Source of the DNA: Streptococcus mitis SK564
GTDB lineage: Bacteria; Bacillota; Bacilli; Lactobacillales; Streptococcaceae
Reading direction: 5' to 3'
Assembly (NCBI RefSeq): GCF_000148525.1
Contig: NZ_AEDU01000008.1
Location: 62,001-126,000, forward strand
Length of the DNA: 64,000 bases
Shown: piece after piece, positions 38,349 to 47,956 of the stretch
How positions within the stretch are numbered: position 1 is the first letter of the stretch
Layout of the letters: each line of letters opens with the position of its first letter
The notes under the pieces: generated by a model
What the model was told of the DNA's origin: nothing
Seen by the model: the letters and a program-made list of their open reading frames with translations, nothing else
The model's database searches: none
Made by a program: the position numbers and the translations under genes

Positions 38349-40052
38349 TTATTTTTTCTTAGGTGAATGGATAGCCATTCCTAAAACATCCGCAAATGCT
38401 TCGTACATCACTTCAGAGTAGGTTGGGTGTCCGTGAATAGTCTTCAGCATTTCTTCAACAGTGATTTCCATTTCGATAATGCTTGACGCTTCGTTAATCA
38501 ATTCTGCGGCTGCAGGACCAATGATGTGAACACCAAGGATTTCTCCGTATTTCTTATCAGCGATAACTTTTACGAAACCTTGAGCAGCATCTGAGGCAAT
38601 GGCACGACCGTTAGCAGCAAAGTTGAATTTACCGATGGCAACATCGTACTTCTCACGAGCTTGTTCTTCTGTGAGACCTACTGCTGCTACTTCAGGGAGA
38701 GTGTAGATGGCTGCAGGAGTCAGATTCAATTTGGCAACAGCATGATTTCCTTTAAGGGCATTTTCAGCGGCAACTTCCCCCATACGGAAGGCTGCGTGAG
38801 CCAACATCTTAGTACCATTAATATCACCTGGTGCGTAGATACCTGGAACTGAAGTTTCCATGTATTCGTTGACCTTGATGCGTCCACGGTCCAATTCAAA
38901 CTCAACATCACCAATACCTTCTAGATCTGGAACACGACCGATTGAAAGAAGAGCTTTATTTGCGATGATATCGTCTTTTCCTTCAACCTTGATACGAAGT
39001 TGACCATTTTCCTCGATGATTTCTTGCAGTTTAGTACCAGTCAAGATGGTCATTCCTTTACGCTCAAGGATCAAGCGAAGGTTCTTAGAAACTTCCGCAT
39101 CCATAGCTGGCACGATACGGTCCATCATTTCGATAACAGTCACTTTTGAACCAAATGTCATGAAGGCTTGACCGAGTTCGATACCGACAACTCCACCACC
39201 GATGATAACAAGACTTTCTGGAACTTCGTTCATTTCAAGAATGTCGTCACTAGTCATGACAAGTGGAGATTCCATACCAGGAACGTTGATTTTGCTGACT
39301 TTTGAACCACCAGCAAGGATGATTTTCTTGGTTTCAAGCAATTCAGAACCATTTACCAAGACATTCTTGTCTTTAGTAATAGTACCGATACCCTTATGAA
39401 CAGTAACTCCGTAGCTACGAAGAAGACCTGCAACTCCACCCACCAAGGTATTGACAACCTTAGACTTAGTTTCAAGGAGTTTGTCCATATCAACAGTGAA
39501 GTTTGGATTTTCGATTACGATACCACGGTTTGCAGCATGACCAATGTTTTCGATAATTTCAGCGTTATGAAGGTAGGTCTTGGTTGGAATACAACCACGG
39601 TTCAAACACGTTCCGCCAAGTTCAGATTTCTCAACAAGAGCAACCTTACCACCAAGTTGGGCAGCTTTAATGGCTGCAACATAACCAGCAGGACCTCCAC
39701 CAATCACAACGATATCAAAGGCATCATCGCTCTTACCATCATCGTTTGAAGCACTTGCTGCAGGTGCTGGACTAGCTTCTGGCACTGCTGCTCCAGCTGT
39801 TGGGATATTTTCCCCTTCTTCACCAAGGTAACCGATAACTTCCGTTACGGGGACTGTTTCACCGTCCCCTTTAAGGATAGCAATCAAGTACCCATCTTCT
39901 TCAGCTTCCAATTCCATGCTGACTTTGTCAGTCATGATTTCCAAAAGGATTTCTCCTTCTTTTACAAATTCTCCGACTTTTTTATTCCATTGGACGATTT
40001 GTCCTTCTGTCATATCCACGCCGGCTTTTGGCATAATTACTTCTAAGGCCAT
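38349..40052 (-). CDS. lpdA: Dihydrolipoamide dehydrogenase (E3) with N-terminal lipoyl domain
   Basis: 567 residues: a lipoyl domain (1-80; lipoylated K43 in TDKVSM), an Ala/Pro-rich linker (about 82-105), then the E3 flavoprotein with FAD motif VIGGGPAGY, the redox disulfide C148/C153 (GGTCLNRGC) and a second Rossmann motif IIGGGVVGIE. Carrying the lipoyl group on E3 rather than E2 is known from pneumococcus. It reoxidises lipoyl groups with NAD. Confidence 0.95.
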   Translation of the reverse strand: MALEVIMPKAGVDMTEGQIVQWNKKVGEFVKEGEILLEIMTDKVSMELEAEEDGYLIAILKGDGETVPVTEVIGYLGEEGENIPTAGAAVPEASPAPAASASNDDGKSDDAFDIVVIGGGPAGYVAAIKAAQLGGKVALVEKSELGGTCLNRGCIPTKTYLHNAEIIENIGHAANRGIVIENPNFTVDMDKLLETKSKVVNTLVGGVAGLLRSYGVTVHKGIGTITKDKNVLVNGSELLETKKIILAGGSKVSKINVPGMESPLVMTSDDILEMNEVPESLVIIGGGVVGIELGQAFMTFGSKVTVIEMMDRIVPAMDAEVSKNLRLILERKGMTILTGTKLQEIIEENGQLRIKVEGKDDIIANKALLSIGRVPDLEGIGDVEFELDRGRIKVNEYMETSVPGIYAPGDINGTKMLAHAAFRMGEVAAENALKGNHAVAKLNLTPAAIYTLPEVAAVGLTEEQAREKYDVAIGKFNFAANGRAIASDAAQGFVKVIADKKYGEILGVHIIGPAAAELINEASSIIEMEITVEEMLKTIHGHPTYSEVMYEAFADVLGMAIHSPKKK

Positions 40053-40097
40053 GTCTTCCTTCCTTTATCTATATCTTTAAAATGAATACTCTTGTTC

Positions 40098-41141
40098 TTA
40101 AATCAACATTGAGATTGGATTTTCAATCAATTCTTTCAAGTCCTTCATAAACTTAGCACCAGCCATACCATCTACTACACGGTGGTCAATTGTTAAACCA
40201 AGACTCATGATTGGGCGAATCACAATTTCACCATTAACGACAACTGGCTTCTCGATTGTCGAACTCACACCAAGGATAGCTGAGTTTGGTTGGTTGATGA
40301 TAGGACCAAAGGACTGAACGCCAAACATTCCCAAGTTACTGATAGTAAATGTTGAGTTTTGCAGTTCGCTTGGAGCTAATTTACCATCCAAGGTACGACC
40401 AATGACATCTTTGAATGCAACAACCAACTCTGACAAGCTTAATTTTTCAGCATTGTAAACAACAGGTGTCATCAATCCATTATCCATCCCAACTGCCATG
40501 GCAAGGTTGACATAGTTGTGAGTGATAATGGTCTTGCCATCTTCTGTCAATGAAGCGTTGATGTATGGGTGTTTCATAAGAGTCTTAACAACTGCAAGTG
40601 AAAGAAGGTCTGTTACAGTAGTCTTCTTCCCAGTTGCTTCCATGATTGGCTCAAGAACCTTCTTACGAAGAGCCAACATTTCAGTCATATCAACTTCATA
40701 GTTGAGCGTGAAGGTTGGCGCAGTTAGGTAAGATTCAACCATACGTTGGGCAATAACCTTACGCATTGGTGTCATTGGAATACGTTCAATTTCACCGTAT
40801 GGTGTTACATTATCAGGAACTTCTTCCACTTTTTCAATCTGAGCAGGAGACTTGATGGTATCGTTTTCGATATTTTCAGGAAGCAAGGCCAAAACATCCT
40901 TCTTCATGATTTTACCACGATGACCAGTTCCTTGGATTTCCTGCCAAGCAATATTATGTTCGAGGGCAATTCGTTTTGCAAGTGGCGAAATGCGAACCAC
41001 GTTTGTGTCTTTATAAGTTTCCACGTCTTCTTTGTGGACACGACCGTTTGCACCTGAGCCAGAAACGTCGTAGAGGTTGATCCCTAGATCATCCGCTAAC
41101 TTTCTAGCCGCAGGAGTCGCTCTTAGCTTGTCATCAGCCAT
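40098..41141 (-). CDS. acoC: Dihydrolipoamide acyltransferase (E2), no lipoyl domain
   Basis: 347 residues. Two peripheral-subunit-binding domains in tandem (about 5-43, ATPAARKLA...GRVHKEDV; about 50-88, ISPLAKRIA...GKIMKKDV) precede the catalytic domain (about 115-347) with the active-site DHRVVDG near the end. There is no N-terminal lipoyl domain; that is on LpdA. With AcoA, AcoB and LpdA it forms a 2-oxo-acid or acetoin dehydrogenase complex. Confidence 0.93.
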   Translation of the reverse strand: MADDKLRATPAARKLADDLGINLYDVSGSGANGRVHKEDVETYKDTNVVRISPLAKRIALEHNIAWQEIQGTGHRGKIMKKDVLALLPENIENDTIKSPAQIEKVEEVPDNVTPYGEIERIPMTPMRKVIAQRMVESYLTAPTFTLNYEVDMTEMLALRKKVLEPIMEATGKKTTVTDLLSLAVVKTLMKHPYINASLTEDGKTIITHNYVNLAMAVGMDNGLMTPVVYNAEKLSLSELVVAFKDVIGRTLDGKLAPSELQNSTFTISNLGMFGVQSFGPIINQPNSAILGVSSTIEKPVVVNGEIVIRPIMSLGLTIDHRVVDGMAGAKFMKDLKELIENPISMLI

Positions 41142-41186
41142 GACCTCTCCAATTCTATACTAAGATATTAAGGACGAAGAGGGCAA

Positions 41187-41500
41187 TGAAAAAATAGGAG
41201 ATTGACGATGTGTTCGATGAACACAAGGAAATCTATCTTTTTTTCGCAGACCTCCGTCCGAATTCAATTAAATGATACAAAGGGCGTCAAATGTCAAAGT
41301 GAAAATAGGAAACTAGACGAAGAAACTTTAGTTTCTAGGAAAGTTTATCTTTTTCACACAGACTTTAGCCCGTGTTCAATTATATGATACAAAGGGCGTC
41401 AAAAGCGACTGAAAAATAGGAAATCGACGATGGCTTCGATGAAGTCAAGGAGATTTATCTTTTTTCCGAGCTTTCAGCCCGTGCTCAACTCTACAAGCAA
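41187..41500. repeat. Three tandem ~110-bp units (U) upstream of acoC
   Basis: Units start at 41187, 41300 and 41410. Each begins TGAAAAATAGGA, has a short hairpin whose arms differ between units (GTGTTC/GAACAC, AGAAAC/GTTTCT, GGCTTC/GAAGTC), then ATCTTTTT and CCGTG-TTCAATT; the first two end GATACAAAGGGCGTCAAA. The hairpin keeps pairing while its sequence changes. No ORF. Confidence 0.75.
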
Positions 41501-41900
41501 CTTGGATACAACACGTATCTCAAGTTGCTACGGTTGCCACTATTAGGCGGTCAACCTAGTAGACTTACTAAGTCGTTCGTCGAATAACATCGATTCGACT
41601 CTCTCCTGTCGCAACTCTTTAAATCACTTGGATACAACACATATCTCAAGTTGCTACGGTTGCCGCTATTAGGCGATCAACCTAGTAGACTTACTAATTC
41701 ATTCGTCGAATATTATCGATTCGATTCTCTCCTGTCGCAACTCTTTAAATCACTTGGGTACAATACATATCTCAAGTTGCTACGGTTGCCGCTATTACGC
41801 GGTCAACCTAGTAGACTTACTAAGTCGTTCGTCGATTAACATCGATTCGACTCCCTCCTGTCGCAAATTTGCAAATAACTTGGGTAGAATACATATCTCA
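41501..41900. repeat. Tandem repeat of exactly 126 bp, 3.2 copies (W)
   Basis: Copies begin CTTGG at 41501, 41627, 41753 and 41879 (partial). They are about 90% or more identical, with scattered substitutions. Each holds GTCGAA/TTCGAC and CCGC/GCGG hairpins. Because 126 is divisible by three a frame stays open through two units, but stops in units 1 and 3 argue against coding. They fill the rest of the acoB-acoC spacer. Confidence 0.85.
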
Positions 41901-41953
41901 AGTTACTAAAGTTAAAAACAGCCGTTATTTTACATAACTTATCTTATGTAATT

Positions 41954-42946
41954 CTATTCTTTATTATATGTTTTACGGATGGCATCTTTGATGCTTTCAA
42001 CTGTTGGAATCATTGCATTTTCTAGGTTTTGTGCATAAGGCATCGGCACATCTTCTCCTGCACAACGACGGATCGGTGCATCTAGATAGTCAAATGCTTC
42101 TGATTCTGAAATGATAGCTGAAATCTCACCGATATAGCCACTTGTTTTGTGGGCATCGTTGACCAGAACAACCTTACCAGTCTTCTTCACTGAGTTGATG
42201 ATAATATCCTTATCAAGCGGAACAAGGGTACGTGGGTCAACAATTTCAACTGAAATTCCTTCTTCTGCTAATTCTTCAGCAGCTTGAACCACACGACGCA
42301 GCATTTTTCCGTAAGTAACAACTGTTACATCCGTTCCTTCGCGTTTGATTTCCCCAACACCAAGTGGGATTGTGTAGTCTGGATCAACTGGCACTTCCCC
42401 TTTTTGGTTAAATTCTGACTTGTACTCAAGAATGATAACAGGGTTATTATCACGGATAGAAGACTTAAGCAATCCTTTCATGTCCGAAGGTGTACCTGGT
42501 GCCACAACCTTAAGACCAGGAATATGAGTAAACCAAGACTCTAGTGATTGCGAGTGCTGGGCTGCAGAACCAACTCCATTACCAGCTGCACAACGTACAG
42601 TCATTGGAACCTGTCCCTTACCACCAAACATGTAACGTGTTTTAGCGGCTTGGTTGACGATATTGTCCATGGCAATGACCGAGAAGTCCATAAAGGTCAT
42701 ATCGACAATTGGACGAAGTCCTGTCATGGCTGCTCCTGCTGCTGCTCCTGAAATGGCAGCTTCAGAAATCGGACAGTCACGAACACGTTCTGGACCAAAT
42801 TCTTCAAGCATTCCAACAGAAGTACCGAAGTCTCCTCCAAAGACACCGACATCTTCTCCCATCAAGAACACATTTTCATCGCGACGCATTTCCTCAGACA
42901 TAGCAAGGATAATAGTGTCACGGAAGGACATTGTTTTTGTTTCCAT
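41954..42946 (-). CDS. acoB: Acetoin/2-oxo-acid dehydrogenase E1 beta subunit
   Basis: 330 residues of the TPP-dependent E1 beta family (transketolase-like pyrimidine-binding domain, then C-terminal domain). GEDVGVFGG and EFGPERVRDCPISE are family hallmarks. With AcoA it decarboxylates acetoin or pyruvate and passes the acetyl group to lipoamide. Its start is 15 bases after the acoA stop, so the two are co-translated; the next gene acoC lies 812 bases away across tandem repeats. Confidence 0.94.
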   Translation of the reverse strand: METKTMSFRDTIILAMSEEMRRDENVFLMGEDVGVFGGDFGTSVGMLEEFGPERVRDCPISEAAISGAAAGAAMTGLRPIVDMTFMDFSVIAMDNIVNQAAKTRYMFGGKGQVPMTVRCAAGNGVGSAAQHSQSLESWFTHIPGLKVVAPGTPSDMKGLLKSSIRDNNPVIILEYKSEFNQKGEVPVDPDYTIPLGVGEIKREGTDVTVVTYGKMLRRVVQAAEELAEEGISVEIVDPRTLVPLDKDIIINSVKKTGKVVLVNDAHKTSGYIGEISAIISESEAFDYLDAPIRRCAGEDVPMPYAQNLENAMIPTVESIKDAIRKTYNKE

Positions 42947-42961
42947 TTTATCTCTTTCTCC

Positions 42962-43930
42962 TTAGTCTGCGTAAATATCTTCAAATGCTGATTCAAGCGG
43001 TGGGAATGGACTTTCCTCTGCAAATTTAACAGAAGTTTCTACTGCTTCCTTGACTAGCGCTTGGATTTCTTCCAATTCTTCTGCACTTGCAATAGTGTTT
43101 TCAATGAGGTAATTGCGGAGGTTTTCGATCGGGTCTTTTTGTTTCCACAATTCCACTTCTTCACGCGTACGATATTTACCAGGGTCAGATGATGAGTGAC
43201 CAAGCCAGCGATAAGTAATACTTTCAATCAATACAGGCCCATTGCCACCACGAACATGGTCTACGGCTTTCTTAAATCCTTCATAGACGTCAATGACATT
43301 GTTTCCATCTTCGATGAACATTCCAGGAATTCCATAAGCGGCGCTACGTTGATGGATATGTTCTACATTAGTCATTTTCTTGATATCCGCAGAGATACCG
43401 TAACCGTTGTTAATGCAATAGAAAATGACTGGCAGGTTCCAGATAGAAGCCATGTTCACTGCTTCGTGGAAAACACCTTCATTGGTCGCACCATCTCCAA
43501 AGAAGCAGACAACGATTTTACCGGTATTTTGCATTTGCTGACTGAGGGCTGCACCAACAGCGATTCCCATACCACCACCTACGATACCATTGGCACCAAG
43601 GTTACCAGCATCAAGGTCAGCAATATGCATAGATCCACCTTTTCCTTTACAGGTTCCAGTGTATTTACCAAGGATTTCAGCCATCATTCCATTGAGGTCA
43701 ATCCCTTTAGCAATAGCTTGCCCGTGACCACGGTGGTTTGAGGTGATCAGATCATCTGGATTGAGAGCTAACATAGCACCCACGTTAGCTGCCTCTTCTC
43801 CAACAGAAAAGTGCGTCATTCCTGGCACTTTCCCTTTCTTTACTAATTGCGCAATTTTTAAGTCCATACGACGGATTTCTTCCATCTTACGGAACATTTC
43901 TAGCAAAAGATTTTTATCTAAAGTCGACAT
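42962..43930 (-). CDS. acoA: Acetoin/2-oxo-acid dehydrogenase E1 alpha subunit
   Basis: 322 residues with the TPP-binding motif CFFGDGATNEG...NNGYGIS and the phosphorylation-loop type segment YRWLGHSSSDPGKYR. First gene of the cluster. The annotation 'acetoin dehydrogenase' is by family; in mitis-group streptococci the complex may act as pyruvate dehydrogenase instead. Confidence 0.94.
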   Translation of the reverse strand: MSTLDKNLLLEMFRKMEEIRRMDLKIAQLVKKGKVPGMTHFSVGEEAANVGAMLALNPDDLITSNHRGHGQAIAKGIDLNGMMAEILGKYTGTCKGKGGSMHIADLDAGNLGANGIVGGGMGIAVGAALSQQMQNTGKIVVCFFGDGATNEGVFHEAVNMASIWNLPVIFYCINNGYGISADIKKMTNVEHIHQRSAAYGIPGMFIEDGNNVIDVYEGFKKAVDHVRGGNGPVLIESITYRWLGHSSSDPGKYRTREEVELWKQKDPIENLRNYLIENTIASAEELEEIQALVKEAVETSVKFAEESPFPPLESAFEDIYAD

Positions 43931-44083
43931 CTTCTTGCCTTTCTAACTTTCTTCTTACCTTACTATTTTACCGTTTTTAGAAAGCACTGTCAAAGTTTTT
44001 CTAAAAGAAATTTCACAAAATAAAAAAGAAAACCCCATAGGAATAAGGGATTTCCTTATCAAGAATATTTTTTCACAAACTTT

Positions 44084-45445
44084 TTAGCGTTTAGATTTTA
44101 CTAAAGATTCAAATCTCTTCATAATCACAGTCAAACGCCAACGGTAGAGCGCCCCACTCACGATTAGACTAATAATCAAACCAATCCAATATGAATAAGC
44201 GCCAAAATCTGTTAGGGAATCAAATACCATAGCCACTGGGATTGCTACGCCCCAATAACCAACCAAACCAAGGTAAAAAGGAATAACTGTATCCTTATAA
44301 CCCCGTAAAATTCCCTGAAGCGGTGCCGCAAAGGTATCTGCTAACTGGAAGAAGAGGCTGTAAGTCAAAAAACGCGCTGTCAAATCGATAAATTCTGGGT
44401 CGTTACCATAAAGACTGGCCACATTTCCTCTAAAAATGTAAAGGAAAGATAAGGTGAAGGCCGCAAAAATGAGGGCGGTCCCTCTTCCTAAACCAATATA
44501 GGTTTTAGCATCATCAAATCGCTTGGCTCCCACTTCATAGGAAACGACAATAGCCATAGCCGATGAGATACTCATAGGAAAGGCGTACATAAGAGTTGAA
44601 AAGTTCATAGCTGACTGATGACTAGCGATAATCAAGGACGAAAACTTAGCCATAATCAAGCCAACCACAGAAAAGATGGCCACTTCCGCAAAGACAGTTC
44701 CCCCAATAGGCAGACCTAAGCGAACTCCTTCCTTGATTTTATCCATATTAAGCGAAATGCGTTTCTCAAAATGCAAGGCTTTGAGCTTCTCCTGTTTAAA
44801 TAAAACCAGAACAGAAATCCCCAGCAAGACCCAGTAGGCCAAGGATGTTCCTAAACCAGCACCAGCACCTCCCAGTTCTGGAACACCAAAGGCCCCGTAA
44901 ATCAAGAGATAGTTAAATCCACTATTGAGAGGAAGTAACAAAAGCATGAGGTACATGGACAGTTTGGTCAATCCCAGTGCATCCAGCAAGGAACGAATGA
45001 CACTAAAGAGCAACAAGGGGATAATCCCGATAGATAAAAACCAAAGATAGCGAACCGCTACTGCTGCCACTGGTGCTTCTAGTCCGATATGGTTCAAGAC
45101 AGGAGGTGCCAGGAAAAGTACTAGTCCCAGCAAGACCACAGATAGACCCAAGGCCAGATAGATGAACTGGTAAAAATCTGACGCAACCTCTTCCTTTTTC
45201 CCTCTACCAAGATGGTGACCAATGATAGGCACCAAGGCTGATACAATTCCTGTTAGGAAGGTAAAGAAAGGATTCCAGATGCTGGTTGCCATAGACACTC
45301 CAGCCAATTCCATGGTATTGTATTGACCTGTCATAGTCGTATCAACAAAGGAGGCAGAATAATTGGCAAATTGATAAATCAGGATAGGGAAAAATATCTT
45401 TAAAAATAAGAAAAACTTGTCTTTAAAATGATGGGTTTGATACAT
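44084..45445 (-). CDS. MATE-family efflux transporter
   Basis: 453 residues with twelve hydrophobic segments and the MATE repeat pattern (YSASFVDTTMTGQY near the start, MNFSTLMYAFPMSISSAMAI in the middle). It belongs to the DinF/NorM group, which exports cationic compounds by H or Na antiport. It follows pyrC by 41 bases on the same strand and is probably the last gene of the HAD-ung-mutX-pyrC run. Confidence 0.9.
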   Translation of the reverse strand: MYQTHHFKDKFFLFLKIFFPILIYQFANYSASFVDTTMTGQYNTMELAGVSMATSIWNPFFTFLTGIVSALVPIIGHHLGRGKKEEVASDFYQFIYLALGLSVVLLGLVLFLAPPVLNHIGLEAPVAAVAVRYLWFLSIGIIPLLLFSVIRSLLDALGLTKLSMYLMLLLLPLNSGFNYLLIYGAFGVPELGGAGAGLGTSLAYWVLLGISVLVLFKQEKLKALHFEKRISLNMDKIKEGVRLGLPIGGTVFAEVAIFSVVGLIMAKFSSLIIASHQSAMNFSTLMYAFPMSISSAMAIVVSYEVGAKRFDDAKTYIGLGRGTALIFAAFTLSFLYIFRGNVASLYGNDPEFIDLTARFLTYSLFFQLADTFAAPLQGILRGYKDTVIPFYLGLVGYWGVAIPVAMVFDSLTDFGAYSYWIGLIISLIVSGALYRWRLTVIMKRFESLVKSKR

Positions 45446-45486
45446 ATAGGCTCTCTATTCTTTTTGTTTACAGAGCAGACTCCCAC

Positions 45487-46755
45487 CTAGTTTTGATAGA
45501 CGATTTGTCCCTTACAGATGGTATATTTAACCTGCCCTTTTAAAGTTTCACCGATAAATGGTGAATTGGCTGCTTTGGAAGCAAAATGGGAGTCCACAAG
45601 GCGGTCAGCCTTAGCATCAAAAATAGTGATGTCCGCTGGACCATTCTCAGCCAAGTAACCTGCTTCAAAGTTATAAAGCTTAGCTGGGTTGTAGGTCATT
45701 TTTTCAAGTAATTCCATCAAGCTTAACTCACCAGCTTCTACCAAATAGGTCAAGCCGAGAGAAAGAGATGTTTCCAAACCTGTCATACCAGATGGCGCTT
45801 TGGTAATATCCTCAACATTTTTTTCATCTGCATGATGAGGCGCGTGGTCAGTCGCGATAACTGTTATGACACCTGACTTGAGACCTTCAATCACGGCACG
45901 ACGGTCTGATTCCAAACGAAGTGGCGGATTCATCTTAGCATTGCTACCTTGTGTCAAAAGAAGTGCTTCTGTCTTAGAGAAATGCTGTGGCGCTACTTCT
46001 GCTGTGACTTTCGCACCCAATCCCTGAGCAAACTCAACTACTTTAACACTTTCTTCCTTAGACAAATGCTGAATATGAACATGGGCCTTGGTTGCATAGG
46101 CAATCATGACATCACGCGCCATCATAGCATACTCAGCTACTCCAGTCGCACCGCAGATATGGAAATGTTCTTTAGCAATATTTTCGTTAAAGCCAAGAAC
46201 ACCGTTCAAACCTGGATCTTCCTCATGAAGACTAATAAAGGTATTAAGCTTTTTAGCTTCCTCCATGGCTTCCTTTACAACTTTACTGCTTTCAAGCGGA
46301 ATGCCGTCATCAGAAAAACCAACCGCACCAGCTTCTAAGAGTGCCTTGAAGTCTGTCAAATCTTGGCCATTAAAGTTTTTAGTAATGGTCGCAACCGTCT
46401 TGACATGAATCTTCTCTTTGGCAGCTGACTGGAGAACTTCTTGCAAAGTTTCCACATCCGAAATGGTTGGACTAGTATTAGCCATCATGACAACAGTTGT
46501 AAAACCACCTGCAGCGGCTGCTAGGGCACCAGTATGAATATCTTCTTTATGTGTTTGACCCGGTTCACGGAAATGAACATGAATATCGACCAAGCCAGGA
46601 GCAACTACAAGACCACTAGCATCTAAGATTTCTGCTCCTTCTTCCGTGATCTCAGGCGCAATTTTTATAATTTTCCCATCTTGAACTAAGACATCACACA
46701 CTTGATCCAAACCAGACTTGGGATCCATTACACGACCATTTTTGATTAGTAGCAT
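45487..46755 (-). CDS. pyrC: Dihydroorotase (class I)
   Basis: 422 residues, a zinc amidohydrolase. [10 protein letters not shown] gives the HxH ligands, [11 protein letters not shown] and HIQHLS follow, and ATDHAPHH carries the catalytic Asp. It closes carbamoyl-aspartate to dihydroorotate in pyrimidine synthesis. It is 12 bases downstream of the Nudix gene. No PyrR-type attenuator is visible in front of it. Confidence 0.95.
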   Translation of the reverse strand: MLLIKNGRVMDPKSGLDQVCDVLVQDGKIIKIAPEITEEGAEILDASGLVVAPGLVDIHVHFREPGQTHKEDIHTGALAAAAGGFTTVVMMANTSPTISDVETLQEVLQSAAKEKIHVKTVATITKNFNGQDLTDFKALLEAGAVGFSDDGIPLESSKVVKEAMEEAKKLNTFISLHEEDPGLNGVLGFNENIAKEHFHICGATGVAEYAMMARDVMIAYATKAHVHIQHLSKEESVKVVEFAQGLGAKVTAEVAPQHFSKTEALLLTQGSNAKMNPPLRLESDRRAVIEGLKSGVITVIATDHAPHHADEKNVEDITKAPSGMTGLETSLSLGLTYLVEAGELSLMELLEKMTYNPAKLYNFEAGYLAENGPADITIFDAKADRLVDSHFASKAANSPFIGETLKGQVKYTICKGQIVYQN

Positions 46756-46767
46756 CTGCTTTCTCCT

Positions 46768-47232
46768 TTATTCATAGAAATCAACTTGGGTATCCAACAA
46801 TTTATCCCCATCATAAACAAACTTGGCTGAAAAGAAGGGTTTATCCTCTAAAAGCCACTCAACAAAGGTATGGTCACCTTCCCAAGTCGGCTTGCTCAAA
46901 ACCTCGTCATAGGGAACCCATTCTAGCGTTCCCTCATTACAGTCAATCAAATCCCCCTCAAACTCCGTCACCTTAAAAACATAAGTGTACCAGTCTAAAT
47001 CTGGTGTAAATTCAGGGAAAGTGATGACACCTTTTAGAACTGGCTTGGCTTTGAGTCCTGTCTCTTCGAGGATTTCACGCGCAGCGCATTCCTGAGGTGT
47101 CTCTCCTCGCTCTAGCTTACCACCCACACCAATCCATTTCCCTTCATGGACATCATTGGGTTTCTTATTACGATGGAGCATAAGCAATTCTTTCCCGTTA
47201 TCAATGTAGCAAATCGTCGCTAACTGAGGCAT
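46768..47232 (-). CDS. mutX: Nudix hydrolase MutX/MutT (8-oxo-dGTP diphosphatase)
   Basis: 154 residues. The Nudix box GGKLERGETPQECAAREI-LEETG (G-x5-E-x7-REUxEExGU) is complete. Order and length match pneumococcal MutX, which removes 8-oxo-dGTP from the nucleotide pool. It sits 9 bases from ung, so two DNA-fidelity genes are in one transcript. Confidence 0.92.
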   Translation of the reverse strand: MPQLATICYIDNGKELLMLHRNKKPNDVHEGKWIGVGGKLERGETPQECAAREILEETGLKAKPVLKGVITFPEFTPDLDWYTYVFKVTEFEGDLIDCNEGTLEWVPYDEVLSKPTWEGDHTFVEWLLEDKPFFSAKFVYDGDKLLDTQVDFYE

Positions 47233-47241
47233 ATTTTCTCC

Positions 47242-47895
47242 TTATCTAAGCCAATCGATTGGCTCTTGTCCTGTCTCTTTTAAGAATGCATTGGCCTTGG
47301 AAAAAGGCTTGGAACCCCAAAATCCTCTATAAACCGACAAAGGACTGGGATGGGCTGATTCGATAATCAAGTGATGAGGATTGGTAACTAAGGCCTTCTT
47401 CTTACGAGCATAGGCTCCCCAGAGTACAAAAACGACTGGTCTATCTAGATGATTGACCACCTGAATCACAGCATCAGTAAAGGGCTCCCATATCTGACCA
47501 GCATGACCATTGGCCCGTCCAGCAGGAGCCGTCAAACAAGCATTAAGAAGCAAGACTCCTTGCTCAGCCCAAGCTGTCAAATCATGAGATTTCTTAACCC
47601 CAATATCATCTGACAATTCTTTCAAGATATTTTGCAAGGATGGCGGAGATGGAATAGCATCTGGAACCGAAAAACTCAAGCCTTGCGCTTGACCTGGCCC
47701 GTGATAGGGGTCTTGCCCTAGAATTACCACCTTAACCTCTTCTAGCGGTGTTGTCAAGAGAGCCTGAAAAACCTTTTCCTTGGGCGGATAAACAGTCCCC
47801 TGAGCATAGACCTGCTCCATAAACTGATTGATTTTCCCAAAATAACCCTCAGGTAATTGCGCCTTAATCAAATCATGCCAAGACGAGTGTTTCAT
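47242..47895 (-). CDS. ung: Uracil-DNA glycosylase
   Basis: 217 residues of family 1 UDG. The water-activating motif GQDPYHG and the C-terminal [17 protein letters not shown] leucine/His loop are present. It excises uracil from DNA. The ATG at 47895 (AAGGAG 6 bases upstream) was chosen over a TTG at 47901 that overlaps the ribosome site. Confidence 0.96.
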   Translation of the reverse strand: MKHSSWHDLIKAQLPEGYFGKINQFMEQVYAQGTVYPPKEKVFQALLTTPLEEVKVVILGQDPYHGPGQAQGLSFSVPDAIPSPPSLQNILKELSDDIGVKKSHDLTAWAEQGVLLLNACLTAPAGRANGHAGQIWEPFTDAVIQVVNHLDRPVVFVLWGAYARKKKALVTNPHHLIIESAHPSPLSVYRGFWGSKPFSKANAFLKETGQEPIDWLR

Positions 47896-47956
47896 AGCCA
47901 ACTCCTTCGTTTTTACTGCCTCTATTATAGCAAAAAGTGGCTATGGAAACCACTTT

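Noticed and set aside
41651-41839. 62-codon open frame within the 126-bp tandem repeats
   Set aside because: It exists only because the repeat length is divisible by three; equivalent frames in the neighbouring copies contain stops and there is no ribosome site.
41501-41900. CRISPR array
   Set aside because: The repeats are directly adjacent 126-bp units with no unique spacers and no cas genes nearby.
43196-43741. 181-codon open frame opposite acoA
   Set aside because: A shadow of acoA; no ribosome site and no recognisable motif.
44032-44055. Terminator after the MATE gene
   Set aside because: Pairing CCCTTA/ATGGGG is poor; a T-rich tail is present but the stem is too weak to call.
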